Below are positions 52,809 to 62,900 of a DNA stretch of 64,000 nucleotides, piece by piece (position 1 is the first letter of the stretch; every line of letters begins with the position of its first letter). This stretch comes from Novosphingobium sp. FKTRR1 (GTDB lineage Bacteria > Pseudomonadota > Alphaproteobacteria > Sphingomonadales > Sphingomonadaceae). The stretch covers positions 78,650 through 142,649 of the forward strand of contig NZ_JAIZDA010000009.1 of assembly GCF_020404405.1 (NCBI RefSeq). The letters are read 5' to 3'. The position numbers were made by a program, and so were the translations under genes. The notes beneath the pieces are model-generated. The model saw only the letters and a list, made by a program, of their open reading frames with translations, made no database searches and was not told where the DNA came from.

Positions 52809-53747
52809 CTAAAGATCGCTTTCTCCCTTTTCGGGGAACAGGAAGCTGAAGGCGGATTGTTCGTCGGCGCTGGTCATGGATCGGGCTAGGTCGAGAAGGC
52901 CCGCCAGCGCGGGGTTGTCATTGCCATCCGACCAAACTCCGCAGAAGGGGAGAACTTCATCCTCGATGGGTCTGAACACAACGCCGGGGAACTGTGCTCC
53001 AGTGGTGGCCTCGCTCGTGACCGTCAGTCCGCGCCCGAGTGCCACCAATTGCATCAGATTGTCCCGCCCAACCAGGTGTTGATGAATGTCCGGGTGCCTT
53101 CCAAGACCGGCAAGTCGCTGAACCAGATAGTCGTGGATTTCCTCTCCCGGTGCAGCCTCGCTCACCATGAACGGCTCATGGGCCAGATCCTCGAATTTGA
53201 CCATGAGGTCGCCCGCGCGGGGATGATGCGTGGGCAGGACCGCGAAGATTCGTTCCGACCAGAGATGCTGACTGGCACATCCTGGCCAAGAGCCGGAGCC
53301 GGTAATGAAGGCGACATCCAACTGGTGCTGGCGGATTGCCGCAAGATGCTCAGCCGGATTGCCATCGATGAAAGTGAGTTGGACCGCCGCGTATCGGTCG
53401 CCAAAGGCCCGGACCAGTTCGGAGAGGAACCCTGACGCCAATGATGAGAATATGCCAATCTTCAGGTGACCATCATCTCCGCGCCCGATGGCTGAGACTT
53501 CAGCCTTTGCTAGGCCAATCTCTGACAACGCTTTGCGCCCACGCTGGACGAATTGCCTGCCCGCATGTGTCAGCTTTACGCCGCCAGGAGAGCGGATGAA
53601 GAATGCCGTGCCCAGTCGATCTTCAAGATCACGAATCCTGCGGCTGACAGCCGACTCCTGAATGCCAAGAGCGGCCGCAGCGCGGCGGAAGCTGCCATGG
53701 TCTGCGGCAGCCACCACATAGCGGATGTGCCGCAATTCGAGAGGCAA
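52809..53747 (-). CDS. LysR-family transcriptional regulator
   Basis: 312 residues: N-terminal HTH MPLELRHIRYVVAAADHGSFRRAAAALGIQESAVSRRIRDLEDRLG and a substrate-binding domain. The start is a TTG at 53747 that gives the family-standard N-terminus; no ATG is in a good place. LysR genes of this type often stand right after trbI/DUF2274 in these ICEs, so it may belong to the ICE backbone rather than to the catabolic genes that follow 27 bases away on the same strand. Both readings are possible. Confidence 0.88.
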   Translation of the reverse strand: MPLELRHIRYVVAAADHGSFRRAAAALGIQESAVSRRIRDLEDRLGTAFFIRSPGGVKLTHAGRQFVQRGRKALSEIGLAKAEVSAIGRGDDGHLKIGIFSSLASGFLSELVRAFGDRYAAVQLTFIDGNPAEHLAAIRQHQLDVAFITGSGSWPGCASQHLWSERIFAVLPTHHPRAGDLMVKFEDLAHEPFMVSEAAPGEEIHDYLVQRLAGLGRHPDIHQHLVGRDNLMQLVALGRGLTVTSEATTGAQFPGVVFRPIEDEVLPFCGVWSDGNDNPALAGLLDLARSMTSADEQSAFSFLFPEKGESDL

Positions 53748-53774
53748 TCTCGGTAGCTTCCCACCCCCATCAAT

Positions 53775-54818
53775 TCACTGTGAATTCCGCATTTCCTGTG
53801 ACCTCGAAAGGTCGAGGGCGATATCGACGATCATATCTTCCTGCCCGCCGACCATCTTGCGACGGCCAACCTCGGCGAGGATCGAGCGGGTATCGACGCC
53901 GTAATCGGCGCTGGCCTTCTCGGCATGTCGCAGGAAGCTTGAATAGACCCCGGCGTATCCCAGCGTGAGCGTCTCGCGGTCGACCCGGACCGGGCGGTCC
54001 TGCAAGGGGCGGACGAGGTCTTCTGCCGCATCCATCAACGCGTAAAGGTCGCAGCCATGGTTCCAGCCCATGCGGTCGGCAGCGGCGATGAAGACTTCGA
54101 GCGGCGCGTTGCCCGCGCCCGCGCCCATCCCGGCCAGGCTGGCATCGACGCGCATTGCGCCGTTTTGCACGGCGACGATGGAGTTGGCGACGCCAAGGCT
54201 CAGATTGTGATGCGCGTGCACACCGCGCTGTGTCTCGGGCTTCAGCACCCTGTCATAGGCGGCAACGCGCGCGGCGTAGTCGTCCATGCTCATCGCCCCG
54301 CCGCTGTCGGTGACATAGACGCAATGCGCGCCGTAGCTTTCCATCAGCAAGGCCTGCTGGGCCAGCGCCTCGGGGCCGGTCATGTGACTCATCATCAGAA
54401 AGCCCGAGACATCCATGCCCAGGCTGCGCGCCGCTTCGATATGCTGCTTGGAGACATCCGCCTCGGTGCAATGGGTCGCGATGCGGACCGAGCGCACGCC
54501 CATCTCGTAAGCATGCTTCAGGTCATGCACCGTGCCGATGCCGGGGAGCAGCAAGGTAGTCAGCACCGAATGCTCCAGCACCTCGGCCACCGCCCCGATC
54601 CAGTCCCAGTCTGTATGTGCGCCAAAGCCGTAGTTGAAGCTGGAGCCTTGCAGCCCGTCGCCGTGCGCAACCTCGATCGCATCGACCTTGGCCCGGTCGA
54701 GCGCGCGGGCAATCGCCTGCACGTGGTCGAGCCCGTACTGGTGGCGGATCGCGTGCATCCCGTCGCGGAGAGTGACGTCCTGAATGTAGAGCTTCTGGGT
54801 GATGGGGTCGAAAGTCAT
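53775..54818 (-). CDS. mhpE: 4-hydroxy-2-oxovalerate aldolase
   Basis: 347 residues. Cleaves 4-hydroxy-2-oxopentanoate to pyruvate and acetaldehyde. [15 protein letters not shown] holds the catalytic Arg, Asp and His (R18, D19, H22), and [14 protein letters not shown] the metal-binding pair. The final [11 protein letters not shown] is standard. It forms a channelling complex with the acetaldehyde dehydrogenase; its ATG overlaps that gene's stop (ATGA). Equivalent to DmpG/BphI. Last gene of the catabolic operon. Confidence 0.95.
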   Translation of the reverse strand: MTFDPITQKLYIQDVTLRDGMHAIRHQYGLDHVQAIARALDRAKVDAIEVAHGDGLQGSSFNYGFGAHTDWDWIGAVAEVLEHSVLTTLLLPGIGTVHDLKHAYEMGVRSVRIATHCTEADVSKQHIEAARSLGMDVSGFLMMSHMTGPEALAQQALLMESYGAHCVYVTDSGGAMSMDDYAARVAAYDRVLKPETQRGVHAHHNLSLGVANSIVAVQNGAMRVDASLAGMGAGAGNAPLEVFIAAADRMGWNHGCDLYALMDAAEDLVRPLQDRPVRVDRETLTLGYAGVYSSFLRHAEKASADYGVDTRSILAEVGRRKMVGGQEDMIVDIALDLSRSQEMRNSQ

Positions 54819-55756
54819 GCCGCTGCTCCTTCACGCATCCGCAGCGCGATCTTCTCGGCGGTCTTCAGCGCCGCCGAGGTCATGATGTCGAGATTGCCGG
54901 CATAGGCGGGCAGGTAATGCGCCGCGCCTTCTACCTCGAGAAAGACCGAGACCTTGAGGCCGGTGAACTCGCCATCCATCTCGGGAATGCGCAGTGGCCG
55001 GTTGGAGCCGATATGCTCGAACTGCACAGCCTGCTTCAGGCGATAGCCGGGAACGTAGCTCTGCACTTCTGCGACCATGTCGTGGACCGATTGGCGGATC
55101 GCCTCCTGGTCAGCATCGTCACATAGGCAATAGACAGTGTCGCGCATGATCAGGGGCGGTTCGGCCGGGTTGAGGACGATGATCGCTTTGCCGCGGGTTG
55201 CGCCGCCTACGTCCATGATCGCCTGGCTGGTAGTCTCGGTGAACTCGTCGATATTGGCGCGCGTGCCGGGGCCTGCGCTCTTCGATGCGATCGAGGCGAC
55301 GATCTCGCCATAATGCACCTTGGCCACCCGGTTCACTGCCGCGACAATCGGGATAGTCGCCTGCCCGCCACAGGTCACCATGTTAACATTGGGGGCATCG
55401 AGCGCTGCCTCGCCGTTGACCGGCGGAATGACATAGGGGCCGATTGCAGCCGGGGTGAGGTCGACCACCCGCTTGCCATGGGCGCGCAGCACCGCGTCGT
55501 GATGCTTGTGCGCTCCGGCCGAGGTCGCATCGAACACTATGCCGATGTCCACGAACTCGGGCATGGCGACAAGGCCGTCAATGCCGTCGGCGGTGATGGG
55601 CACGCCCATGCGCTGAGCGCGCTTCAGCCCGTCGGATTCCGGGTCGATGCCGACAAACGCACCCATCTCCAACACCGAGGACAGGCGCATCACCTTGATC
55701 ATCAGGTCGGTGCCGATATTGCCGGAACCAATGATCGCGACCTTGGTCTTCGTCAT
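54815..55756 (-). CDS. mhpF: Acylating acetaldehyde dehydrogenase
   Basis: 313 residues. NAD- and CoA-dependent conversion of acetaldehyde to acetyl-CoA. N-terminal [17 protein letters not shown] binds NAD; the catalytic Cys is in [14 protein letters not shown] (C129), equivalent to DmpF/MhpF. The N-terminus chosen is the ATG at 55756 with [10 protein letters not shown]; the frame upstream lies in the hydratase gene. It ends overlapping the aldolase start. Confidence 0.95.
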   Translation of the reverse strand: MTKTKVAIIGSGNIGTDLMIKVMRLSSVLEMGAFVGIDPESDGLKRAQRMGVPITADGIDGLVAMPEFVDIGIVFDATSAGAHKHHDAVLRAHGKRVVDLTPAAIGPYVIPPVNGEAALDAPNVNMVTCGGQATIPIVAAVNRVAKVHYGEIVASIASKSAGPGTRANIDEFTETTSQAIMDVGGATRGKAIIVLNPAEPPLIMRDTVYCLCDDADQEAIRQSVHDMVAEVQSYVPGYRLKQAVQFEHIGSNRPLRIPEMDGEFTGLKVSVFLEVEGAAHYLPAYAGNLDIMTSAALKTAEKIALRMREGAAA

Positions 55757-55757
55757 C

Positions 55758-56540
55758 TCAAACGCCTTTGTATGTGAAGCCGCATGCGCCGATCCCGGCG
55801 ATGCGCGCATGGATGACATCGCCCGGGGTCAGCGCCACCATCGGACCGAGGGCTCCTGCCAGCAGGATATCGCCCGCCTTCAGTGGCTCGCCGCGCGAGG
55901 CTAGTGTGCAGGCGAGCCACGCCGCCGCATTGAGCGGGTTGCCAAGTGCCGCTGAACCCACCCCTGTAGAGACGACCTTCCCATTGAAGCTCATCTCCAT
56001 CGCCGCGCCTTCAAGGTCGAGCCCGGCCAGCAGAAGGCCTTCATCAGCCAGAATAAAGAAGGCCGACGAGCCATTATCGGCCACGGTATCGGCGAACGTA
56101 ATCTTCCAGTCAGCAATGCGGGAATCGACGATCTCGATCGCCGCGTGAACCGCGCCCACTGCCGCAGCGACATCGGCAGGCGTCGTCTGTGCCGAAGGCA
56201 AATCTGACGCCAGCACGAAGGCGATCTCCGCCTCGGCCTTGGGCTGCAGGCACTTGCCGGGATCGAGCCTCCCGCCATCAGCCACCTGCATGTCTTCGAA
56301 CAGCACTCCGAAATCGGGCTGGTCTACGCCTAGCTGCGCCTGTACCGCCTTCGCGGTCAGCCCCGCCTTGCGCCCGACAATGCGCCGGCCCTGCGCTTCC
56401 CAATAGCGGGTGTTGATCTCTTGCACCGCATAGGCGCCAGCAGCGTCCGTGGGCTCCAAGGCATCACGCAGGGGGGGGATCGCACCGTTGGTGTAGGCAT
56501 CACGCAACGCGCGCGCGGTCTGTTCATAGGGCCCGGCCAT
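55758..56540 (-). CDS. mhpD: 2-hydroxypenta-2,4-dienoate (2-keto-4-pentenoate) hydratase
   Basis: 260 residues. Adds water to the dienol to give 4-hydroxy-2-oxopentanoate. Motifs [42 protein letters not shown], and [27 protein letters not shown] are those of MhpD/DmpE. One base separates it from mhpF. The ATG at 56540 overlaps the stop of the hydrolase gene by one base. Confidence 0.93.
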   Translation of the reverse strand: MAGPYEQTARALRDAYTNGAIPPLRDALEPTDAAGAYAVQEINTRYWEAQGRRIVGRKAGLTAKAVQAQLGVDQPDFGVLFEDMQVADGGRLDPGKCLQPKAEAEIAFVLASDLPSAQTTPADVAAAVGAVHAAIEIVDSRIADWKITFADTVADNGSSAFFILADEGLLLAGLDLEGAAMEMSFNGKVVSTGVGSAALGNPLNAAAWLACTLASRGEPLKAGDILLAGALGPMVALTPGDVIHARIAGIGACGFTYKGV

Positions 56541-57421
56541 CAGGATCGTCCCAAAAGAAAGTTTATATGGAGACGATTGAACTCGTCGGCGTCTTCGAAC
56601 TGGGGCCAATGGCCACATTCGTTCATAACGACATACTGGGCGCCTGGGATCATTTCCGAGATCTGCTTCCCTTCTTCCGGCGTAGCCGTGGGGTCATGCG
56701 ACGTCCAAACGACCAGAGACGGAGCCTTGATCGAGCGATATTGTGCCTCGGTAATCATGTTAGGACGCCGGATTTCCATGTCCTGCAGGCACATGATCCG
56801 CGCCATCGTGGCCTCGAACTCCGGCTGGGCGTAGATCGCGCGTCGCGTTTCGATCAGATCATCGGAAACCATCGACTTGTCGCACATCAGGAATTCAAGG
56901 CGAGCCTTGATGCGTTCCCACGAAGGATCCGAGGCGGCCTCGTTCGACAGCTTCTTGAGACGAGCCATGACTTCAGGATGAGCCGTCCAGCCACCTGACG
57001 TGTTCAGAACCAGCCGCTCAACGGCTTCTGGATGGTGAACCGCGAGATATGTCGCGACCCAGCCCCCCAGGGACTCGCCAGTGAACATCGCACTCGAACG
57101 GCCGAGAGCTTTGAGAACAGCAAGCACATGTTCCGCATAGTCCTTGACCTGGTAATCTATCGCCGGCTGGTCAGTCCAACCATGCCCGAGCATGTCGATG
57201 GCAACGAACCAGAAATGTTCACCATGAGGTCCGAAATTGCGGGAATAGGCCTCCGCATGTCCACCCACCCCGTGTAACGCAAGCACCAAGGGCTTCGACG
57301 GATCGCCGGATTGAATGTAACGCGTGCGGATACCTCCTGCTTCCAGATAACCTTGCGAAAAGGTCACCCCACGTAAGTCGGACCACACACTCGAAAAATT
57401 CGTCGGGCGGATTTCACTCAT
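56540..57421 (-). CDS. mhpC: Meta-cleavage product alpha/beta hydrolase (MhpC-like)
   Basis: 293 residues. Oxyanion HGVGGHAEAY, nucleophile elbow TGESLGGWVA (S117), the Asp in WTSHDPTAT and His in NECGHWPQFE complete the triad. Carbon-carbon hydrolase type (BphD/MhpC/DmpD). The substrate cannot be settled from sequence. Its GC and codon pattern is more mixed than that of mhpD, mhpF and mhpE. GAGGAG precedes the ATG. Confidence 0.85.
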   Translation of the reverse strand: MSEIRPTNFSSVWSDLRGVTFSQGYLEAGGIRTRYIQSGDPSKPLVLALHGVGGHAEAYSRNFGPHGEHFWFVAIDMLGHGWTDQPAIDYQVKDYAEHVLAVLKALGRSSAMFTGESLGGWVATYLAVHHPEAVERLVLNTSGGWTAHPEVMARLKKLSNEAASDPSWERIKARLEFLMCDKSMVSDDLIETRRAIYAQPEFEATMARIMCLQDMEIRRPNMITEAQYRSIKAPSLVVWTSHDPTATPEEGKQISEMIPGAQYVVMNECGHWPQFEDADEFNRLHINFLLGRS

Positions 57422-57465
57422 AAAATACTCCTCGATCTTTTTAGCCTGTCCCGCAGGCGAAAAAT

Positions 57466-59271
57466 TCAGCCGAACAGGTGGGGGCCGAAGTTGGGACGGT
57501 AGGCACCACCTTGCTCTTTGCCAGGTGCCTGTGAGAGTGCTGCACTGAGCACTTCTCGAAGCATGGCTTCAGCTTCATCGGTTGAAGAGACGCCCGCAAG
57601 CTTGCGCCAAGCCACGTATCCGTCTGGACGAACGAGGATCACACCGTCTTCATCGATCTCGCGAGCTTCCTGCCAGTCGCAATATAGATCCTGATATTCA
57701 GGTGCCCCGATGACGACAGTCTTGAGAAACGGCAATGACAGGCGCTCGGCTGCAGCGGCCCAAGCGTCACCCGACAATCCGGTGATCAACGTCATCATAC
57801 CCTTTCCGACTATGTCGAGGGTAGACACACGCCTGCCGGTCCTGCCGACCAGCCAAGCATGAGGCAGTTTGGCACCTGGCCGGGTCGTTGGGTTCAGATG
57901 GAGAACGGGGTCCCGGTCCGACACTTCTGCGCCCGTTCCGTCCGAGACAACGGCTGAGGAATTATAGCGCTGGTTTAGTTCCAGACCGAGGGCATTGAAC
58001 TCCGTGTCTTTGAGACGAAGTGCATCGAGAACGGCCTTCCGAGCGGCCATGCCATCCGGTCCGGGATCACGGAAACGCTTGATGCCCTCGTGAACCGGGT
58101 TCTCTGCGCCCGGGACCCGGAAGCAAGCATTCAGCGGAGCATAGTCGAGGCGCGACTGGTTTGCTCTCTGGACAATCTGCTTACCGACGGGAGCGCGTTC
58201 CACGCTGTAGGTTTCCAGCAGCTCCGGGCCAGCGAAACCATGAGTAACATAGGCCAGCTTCCATGCGAGGTTGAAGGCGTCCTGAACGCAGGTATTCAGA
58301 CCGAGGCCGCTGGAGGGCGGATGCCGGTGAACGGCATCGCCACCGCAAAAGACGCGGCTATGTGAATACTTGGTCGCATACGCCTGATTTACATACCAAA
58401 CGGACGTATTGATCAGGTTCACATCGACTTCAGGGTCACCGATCAGCGTTTTAATGCGATTGATGACGAAGTCGTCCGAGAGATCAGGATCCCCCTTGCT
58501 GATGTCGAAACCCCAACCTGCAATCCAGCGGGTCCATGGCGTTACAGCCCGCAGCAGGCCCATGCCGATTTCACCGAAGCTGGCGTCCGGGCTAACGATC
58601 CAGTTCAGGATGCTAGGACGATGTTCGACATACCGGGTGAGATCTGCATCAAACAGGGTGTAGACAGTGCCCGCGCGAGCCATTTGGCCTTCGATCGGGA
58701 GATCAAGCTGTTCTGCGATAGATGAGCGGGCTCCATCAGCACCGACAAGATATCGTGCTCGCATAGTGTACTCGCGGCCAGTCAACCGCTCCCGCAGAAA
58801 TACAGTTACGCCGTCAGTGTCTTCTTCGAACCGAAGGTATTCGGTGTTGAAGGCGAATGAAGCTCCGCGTTCCGCAGCGTTCTTGAGCAGGATCGGCTCA
58901 ATTTTCGGCTGGATAATATCGACGAGACCGCAAGGGCTGGCCTGAAGGTATTCGCCCTTGCGCTTGTCACCGGTGCCCCAAGAGCGCTGGCGGATCAGTT
59001 CCTCGCCTGCAAGACTGGTCGTATAGGGCGTATCACCCATCATCTCCCATGCCGTGGCCTGTTCCAAGACCTGGTCTTCAAAGCCAAGGTCACGAAACAC
59101 CTCCATTGCCCGCTGATTGGTGATGTGTGCCCTGGGCGTGTGAGCAAGCCAGTTCCACATCGACACGACGTGAGAGCGAATTCCGTAGGTGGCCAGTGCC
59201 AGAGCTGTCGTGGTTCCGGTGGGGCCGGATCCAACAATCAGCACATCCGTATCGAAGTGGCCTTTGTTCAT
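57466..59271 (-). CDS. FAD-dependent aromatic hydroxylase, TfdB-like
   Basis: 601 residues, class A flavoprotein monooxygenase. VLIVGSGPTGTTTALALATYG binds FAD, YLVGADGARSSIAEQL is the DG motif, and VFCGGDAVHRHPPSSGLGLNTCVQDAFNLAWKL the GD motif. N-terminal HTPRAHITNQRAMEVFRDLG and length match 2,4-dichlorophenol 6-monooxygenase (TfdB) and relatives more than MhpA. Expected to place a hydroxyl ortho to an existing phenol, giving the catechol for the dioxygenase next to it. Whether the substrate is chlorinated cannot be told. GGAGA precedes the ATG. Confidence 0.9.
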   Translation of the reverse strand: MNKGHFDTDVLIVGSGPTGTTTALALATYGIRSHVVSMWNWLAHTPRAHITNQRAMEVFRDLGFEDQVLEQATAWEMMGDTPYTTSLAGEELIRQRSWGTGDKRKGEYLQASPCGLVDIIQPKIEPILLKNAAERGASFAFNTEYLRFEEDTDGVTVFLRERLTGREYTMRARYLVGADGARSSIAEQLDLPIEGQMARAGTVYTLFDADLTRYVEHRPSILNWIVSPDASFGEIGMGLLRAVTPWTRWIAGWGFDISKGDPDLSDDFVINRIKTLIGDPEVDVNLINTSVWYVNQAYATKYSHSRVFCGGDAVHRHPPSSGLGLNTCVQDAFNLAWKLAYVTHGFAGPELLETYSVERAPVGKQIVQRANQSRLDYAPLNACFRVPGAENPVHEGIKRFRDPGPDGMAARKAVLDALRLKDTEFNALGLELNQRYNSSAVVSDGTGAEVSDRDPVLHLNPTTRPGAKLPHAWLVGRTGRRVSTLDIVGKGMMTLITGLSGDAWAAAAERLSLPFLKTVVIGAPEYQDLYCDWQEAREIDEDGVILVRPDGYVAWRKLAGVSSTDEAEAMLREVLSAALSQAPGKEQGGAYRPNFGPHLFG

Positions 59272-59310
59272 GGAAAAATCTCCGAGATTTTCTGAATTAT
59301 TGTATCGGGT

Positions 59311-60261
59311 TCAGGACTGGCTCGACCGGCACGCGATCATGCCCATGCCGGCGATCCAGCCATCGACAGCTCGGTAGAATTGGAATGCGGACTCGTAGTC
59401 ACCAGCCGCCGCCTGGGCCGACAGTGCCGCTACCCAGGTGAGGATCTCGTTGGCGCCTCGACCGGCGATCTCCCGGACTTGCCTCGGCCTGAATGCGTCG
59501 AATTCGCTCAGTTTGCCACTGGACATGATCTCCAGAACTTGAGCATCCCAGGCAGGGTTTAGCGGCATGCAGGGCGGCAAGCCCTTCGCAGCGGCAGCCC
59601 CGGCTTCGAGGACGAAAGCCTTACGTGCAGCCATCGCCTCATGCGTGGGATTCCGACCTGAAATGAGCCGTTCTCGAACTTCATCCGGAGCAGTTGAGAT
59701 TTCGGGAGTTGGCGGATCATGAGAGAGCCCGCCTGAGCCGGCGATAAGCACCCGCTTCCCGGTACGGCAAGCCCATTTGCCTACCAGTTGGCCGAGTTGC
59801 CGCACGCGCTGGTACTCAGGAACAGGCGGCGCCGAGCAATTTATGAAGATTGGAATGATGGGGGCAGGATAGGGATTGTCTTGGCCGAACATCTCCTCCC
59901 AGATCTGGACAGCGCCATGATCCACCGACATTCGCCGTGACGATGCCATATCGACGCCGTTACACAGAAGTTGGGAGAGTAGATCTGAGGCGTCCTCGGA
60001 CGGAACCGGCAGCTCACCAGCCCGAGTATCCCAGTCTCCTATGGAACGTGCACTGATACCAAGGCAGTAGGGCGGCATCAAATCGTAGAAGAAGCTGTTG
60101 AAGTGATCTGGCCAGAACATCACGATCAGATCTGGAGAGAAGTCTGCGACAAAGGAGGTCAGTGAAGCAAATGCCTCCCGAACGTCATCCTTGGTTTCCT
60201 GATCCGCTTCACCCTCATGCATGAGTGGCGAGTGGGAAGCGCAGATTGTTGCAATTGGCAT
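59311..60261 (-). CDS. mhpB: Class III extradiol dioxygenase, MhpB-like
   Basis: 316 residues of the LigB superfamily. H10 in ICASHSPLM, H53 in FWPDHFNSFFYD, H115 in MSVDHGAVQIWEEM, and H181 in GSGGLSHDPPTPE are the metal-binding and catalytic His residues; 2,3-dihydroxyphenylpropionate 1,2-dioxygenase MhpB shares CLGISARSIGDWDTRAGELPVP. It cleaves the catechol ring adjacent to the hydroxyls with Fe(II). The start at 60261 has an AAGG element. A long leader with a hairpin lies upstream. Confidence 0.92.
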   Translation of the reverse strand: MPIATICASHSPLMHEGEADQETKDDVREAFASLTSFVADFSPDLIVMFWPDHFNSFFYDLMPPYCLGISARSIGDWDTRAGELPVPSEDASDLLSQLLCNGVDMASSRRMSVDHGAVQIWEEMFGQDNPYPAPIIPIFINCSAPPVPEYQRVRQLGQLVGKWACRTGKRVLIAGSGGLSHDPPTPEISTAPDEVRERLISGRNPTHEAMAARKAFVLEAGAAAAKGLPPCMPLNPAWDAQVLEIMSSGKLSEFDAFRPRQVREIAGRGANEILTWVAALSAQAAAGDYESAFQFYRAVDGWIAGMGMIACRSSQS

Positions 60262-60370
60262 GGTCGGGACCTTGTCGCATTAGCATACTAGAGTGTTAGA
60301 TTGAAGGTGGGCTACCCACTCCGCTTCATCAACAACTGGTCTTCATGCGCGGCAGAGTGCAGCCGCAACC

Positions 60371-60397
60371 GGGGTGTCTCTCGATGAGAGACACCCC
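60371..60397. terminator. 12-bp hairpin between TonB receptor and mhpB-like gene
   Basis: GGGGTGTCTCTC and GAGAGACACCCC, loop GAT, perfect. On the reverse strand it lies 8 bases after the receptor stop, with no T-run. It could be a factor-dependent terminator, an RNA processing/stability element or an operator. The 143-base gap also holds a possible promoter with AT-rich sequence near 60285. Confidence 0.65.
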
Positions 60398-60404
60398 TTG
60401 CATG

Positions 60405-62858
60405 TTAGAACTTGTAGCCGACGGAGACGCCCCAGGTGCGAGGCATCCCGTAAGCTTCAAGATTGCACCCGCAGCCCGTGCCGAGATCAAGACCGACCTG
60501 CTTGTAGCGCTTGTCGGTCAGGTTGCGCAGATAGGCGGACAGGCTCAGGCCGGAATTGAAGTTCCAGTCAGCTGAGAGGTCCACAAGCGTCCGGCTATCA
60601 AACAACTGCGAAGCGAAGTTTCGCGCGTTCTGGTAGAAGCTGGACTGATACGAGACCATTGCCCCGAACCCGAGCTCTCCTCCCAGCACTGGATTGGGGT
60701 AGGTGTACCGGACATTGGCACTGCCTGAGTATTTTGGCGTGTAGGTCGGACGAGTATCCCGGAAGACCCCAGGCGCGATTTGCAGGTCTTTGACCTTTGC
60801 ATCGACATAGGAACCATTCAGCCCAACGCGGATACTGTCGAGGAGGCGGAAAGTGGCCTCCAGTTCTACGCCATTGGTCCGAGCATCGCGGTTCTGGACG
60901 AAACCGGAAATGTCAGAGAAAACGAACGACTGGTAGTTCTTGTAGCTGTAGTGGAAGAAGGTCCCATTCAGCGTGTATGCGCCACCCGGACCGGTGTACT
61001 TGAAGCCGCCTTCCAACGAGGTCAGTACTTCCGGCTTATAGGGAATCTGACTTGGAGCCAGCGCCGGCGTGCCGTCAAACAGCTTGCCGTTGTAGCTGCC
61101 AGCTTTCACGCCGCGGTTGACGCCACCATAAACCAGAAGCCCTGTAATGGGACGGTATTCCAGCTGCGCCTTGCCGGCCCAAAGAGTATTGGTGCGGCGA
61201 TCCGTGAAGCTGGGTTGAAGCGGAAACAGCAGCGTGCCCGTGTCCACGGTATAGTCGTTCTCATTCAGGTAGCCACCCGAAGAGAAGTCATATTCCTGAT
61301 GCTCGCGAATGAGGCGACCACCGACCACCAAGGTCAGCTTGGGGGCGAAATTCCAATTCGCTTGTCCGAAGAGCGAGCCAGATGTTGTCTTGAGCGTGAA
61401 CACGCTCATCGGGTCTACGCCGGTAGCGGCCATGCCGAACACAGCTGAAAGCGCCGACCCCTTGGGAGCAAGCAACCCTTGCGCGTTGGGGGCCTTGATG
61501 TTCAGAAAATAGGCGCCTGTAGTCCACGACAAATTGCCGGTTTCACCAGACAAGCGCAGTTCCTGCGAGATCGTCTTGATGTTCGATTTGGTACCGAAAG
61601 CGAAGCCGTTCACAGGAGACCCGTCGGCATCGAGCATAAAGACTTTGCGGTACTGCGACCACGCGGTCACTGAAGCGAGCTGTGCCCAGCCAAGGTCGGC
61701 ATCGAGGTGTAACGCGACATTGTATGCCCGGAATTGGTTCAGGTTGCTGAGGGCAAAGTCCTTGGACAGCGTGCGATTTTCGATGTTGACCGGCGTGTAA
61801 CCGAACCAGCTCGCGCCGGGGGCACGGTGGCCGTCATTGTTCGGGCTGAAAAGAAAGCCCTGGAAAGGCAGGACGGCCGGATTGAAATAATTCTGTCCGT
61901 TTGGCCCAATGGCAGCGCGCGTTTCGGTTGGCGAAGCATAAATCGACCCGACAACGCGGCCTTGTGCGTCCACTTCCGGTACAACAGCAGCAGACGTCCA
62001 CGGAGACTCGGAGAGGTTCTGACGGAAGATCGAGCCGGTAAGACGGGCAGTTACTGCATCCGAGACCTGCCACAGAATCTGCAATCGGCCAGCAAGCGCA
62101 TCTTCACCACCAAGGTCCTGCCCGGCCGGGCTAACGCCAGCCGGACCGAAGTTCAGCGGCGCGCCCGTGGCGACACCCGCAGGATTGACGTTCTTCCACA
62201 CCGCATCATGGCGGTTCCAGAAGCCCGAGGCGCGAACAGCAAGTGTGTCGCCAAGCGGGAGGTTGATTGCACCTTCCAACTTCGTCTGATTATAGCTGCC
62301 GTAGCCGGCATTCATGTAGCCGGTTGTAACGCCCAGTTCAGGCTTGTTGACGATGAAATGGGCAAGGCCGCCTGTCGCATTGCGGCCAAACAGTGTGCCT
62401 TGCGGTCCCTTGAGAACCTCGGCGCGTTGCATGTCATAGAGGGCCATGCCCTGACCTTGCTGCGACGAGATATAAACGTCATCGACGTATACAGCGACAG
62501 GCGCTTCGATAGCGTCGTTATAATCGCTCTGCGTTACGCCGCGGATAGAGAATTGCATGCCCTGACCGCCGAGCGTTCCGGATGCGCTAACGCCCGGGGT
62601 GAACTTGGCAATGTCGATGGTGGCGGTAACGCCTTGGGTGCGGAGTGCCTCCCCAGAATATGCAGAAACAGCGATGCCAACGTTCTGCAGCTTCTCGGAC
62701 TTACGCTGGGCCGTCACCACGATGTCGCCATTATCGGAGCTTGATGCGGCTTCGGATTCCCCGCTGGCAGTAGCGGCAGTCTCCTGAGCAAACGCAGCGG
62801 TGTTAAATGCTAGCATGGCAGTTGTGGACACGCTTAGGCCTAACAGGATCTTCTTCAT
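60405..62858 (-). CDS. TonB-dependent outer-membrane receptor
   Basis: 817 residues. Signal peptide MKKILLGLSVSTTAMLAFNTAAFAQ; TonB box DIVVTAQRKSEKLQNVGIAV; plug motifs GMQFSIRGVTQSDYND, VYVDDVYISSQQGQGMALYDM and LKGPQGTLFGRNATGG; beta-barrel ending GVSVGYKF with terminal Phe. The PQGTLFGRNAT style is the sphingomonad type. Next to ring-cleavage genes it probably imports the aromatic substrate. GAGGGAGGAGAG is a strong ribosome site. Confidence 0.95.
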   Translation of the reverse strand: MKKILLGLSVSTTAMLAFNTAAFAQETAATASGESEAASSSDNGDIVVTAQRKSEKLQNVGIAVSAYSGEALRTQGVTATIDIAKFTPGVSASGTLGGQGMQFSIRGVTQSDYNDAIEAPVAVYVDDVYISSQQGQGMALYDMQRAEVLKGPQGTLFGRNATGGLAHFIVNKPELGVTTGYMNAGYGSYNQTKLEGAINLPLGDTLAVRASGFWNRHDAVWKNVNPAGVATGAPLNFGPAGVSPAGQDLGGEDALAGRLQILWQVSDAVTARLTGSIFRQNLSESPWTSAAVVPEVDAQGRVVGSIYASPTETRAAIGPNGQNYFNPAVLPFQGFLFSPNNDGHRAPGASWFGYTPVNIENRTLSKDFALSNLNQFRAYNVALHLDADLGWAQLASVTAWSQYRKVFMLDADGSPVNGFAFGTKSNIKTISQELRLSGETGNLSWTTGAYFLNIKAPNAQGLLAPKGSALSAVFGMAATGVDPMSVFTLKTTSGSLFGQANWNFAPKLTLVVGGRLIREHQEYDFSSGGYLNENDYTVDTGTLLFPLQPSFTDRRTNTLWAGKAQLEYRPITGLLVYGGVNRGVKAGSYNGKLFDGTPALAPSQIPYKPEVLTSLEGGFKYTGPGGAYTLNGTFFHYSYKNYQSFVFSDISGFVQNRDARTNGVELEATFRLLDSIRVGLNGSYVDAKVKDLQIAPGVFRDTRPTYTPKYSGSANVRYTYPNPVLGGELGFGAMVSYQSSFYQNARNFASQLFDSRTLVDLSADWNFNSGLSLSAYLRNLTDKRYKQVGLDLGTGCGCNLEAYGMPRTWGVSVGYKF

Positions 62859-62900
62859 GCTCTCCTCCCTCGTATAGTTGAACTTTAGAGGCTCAAAGCC

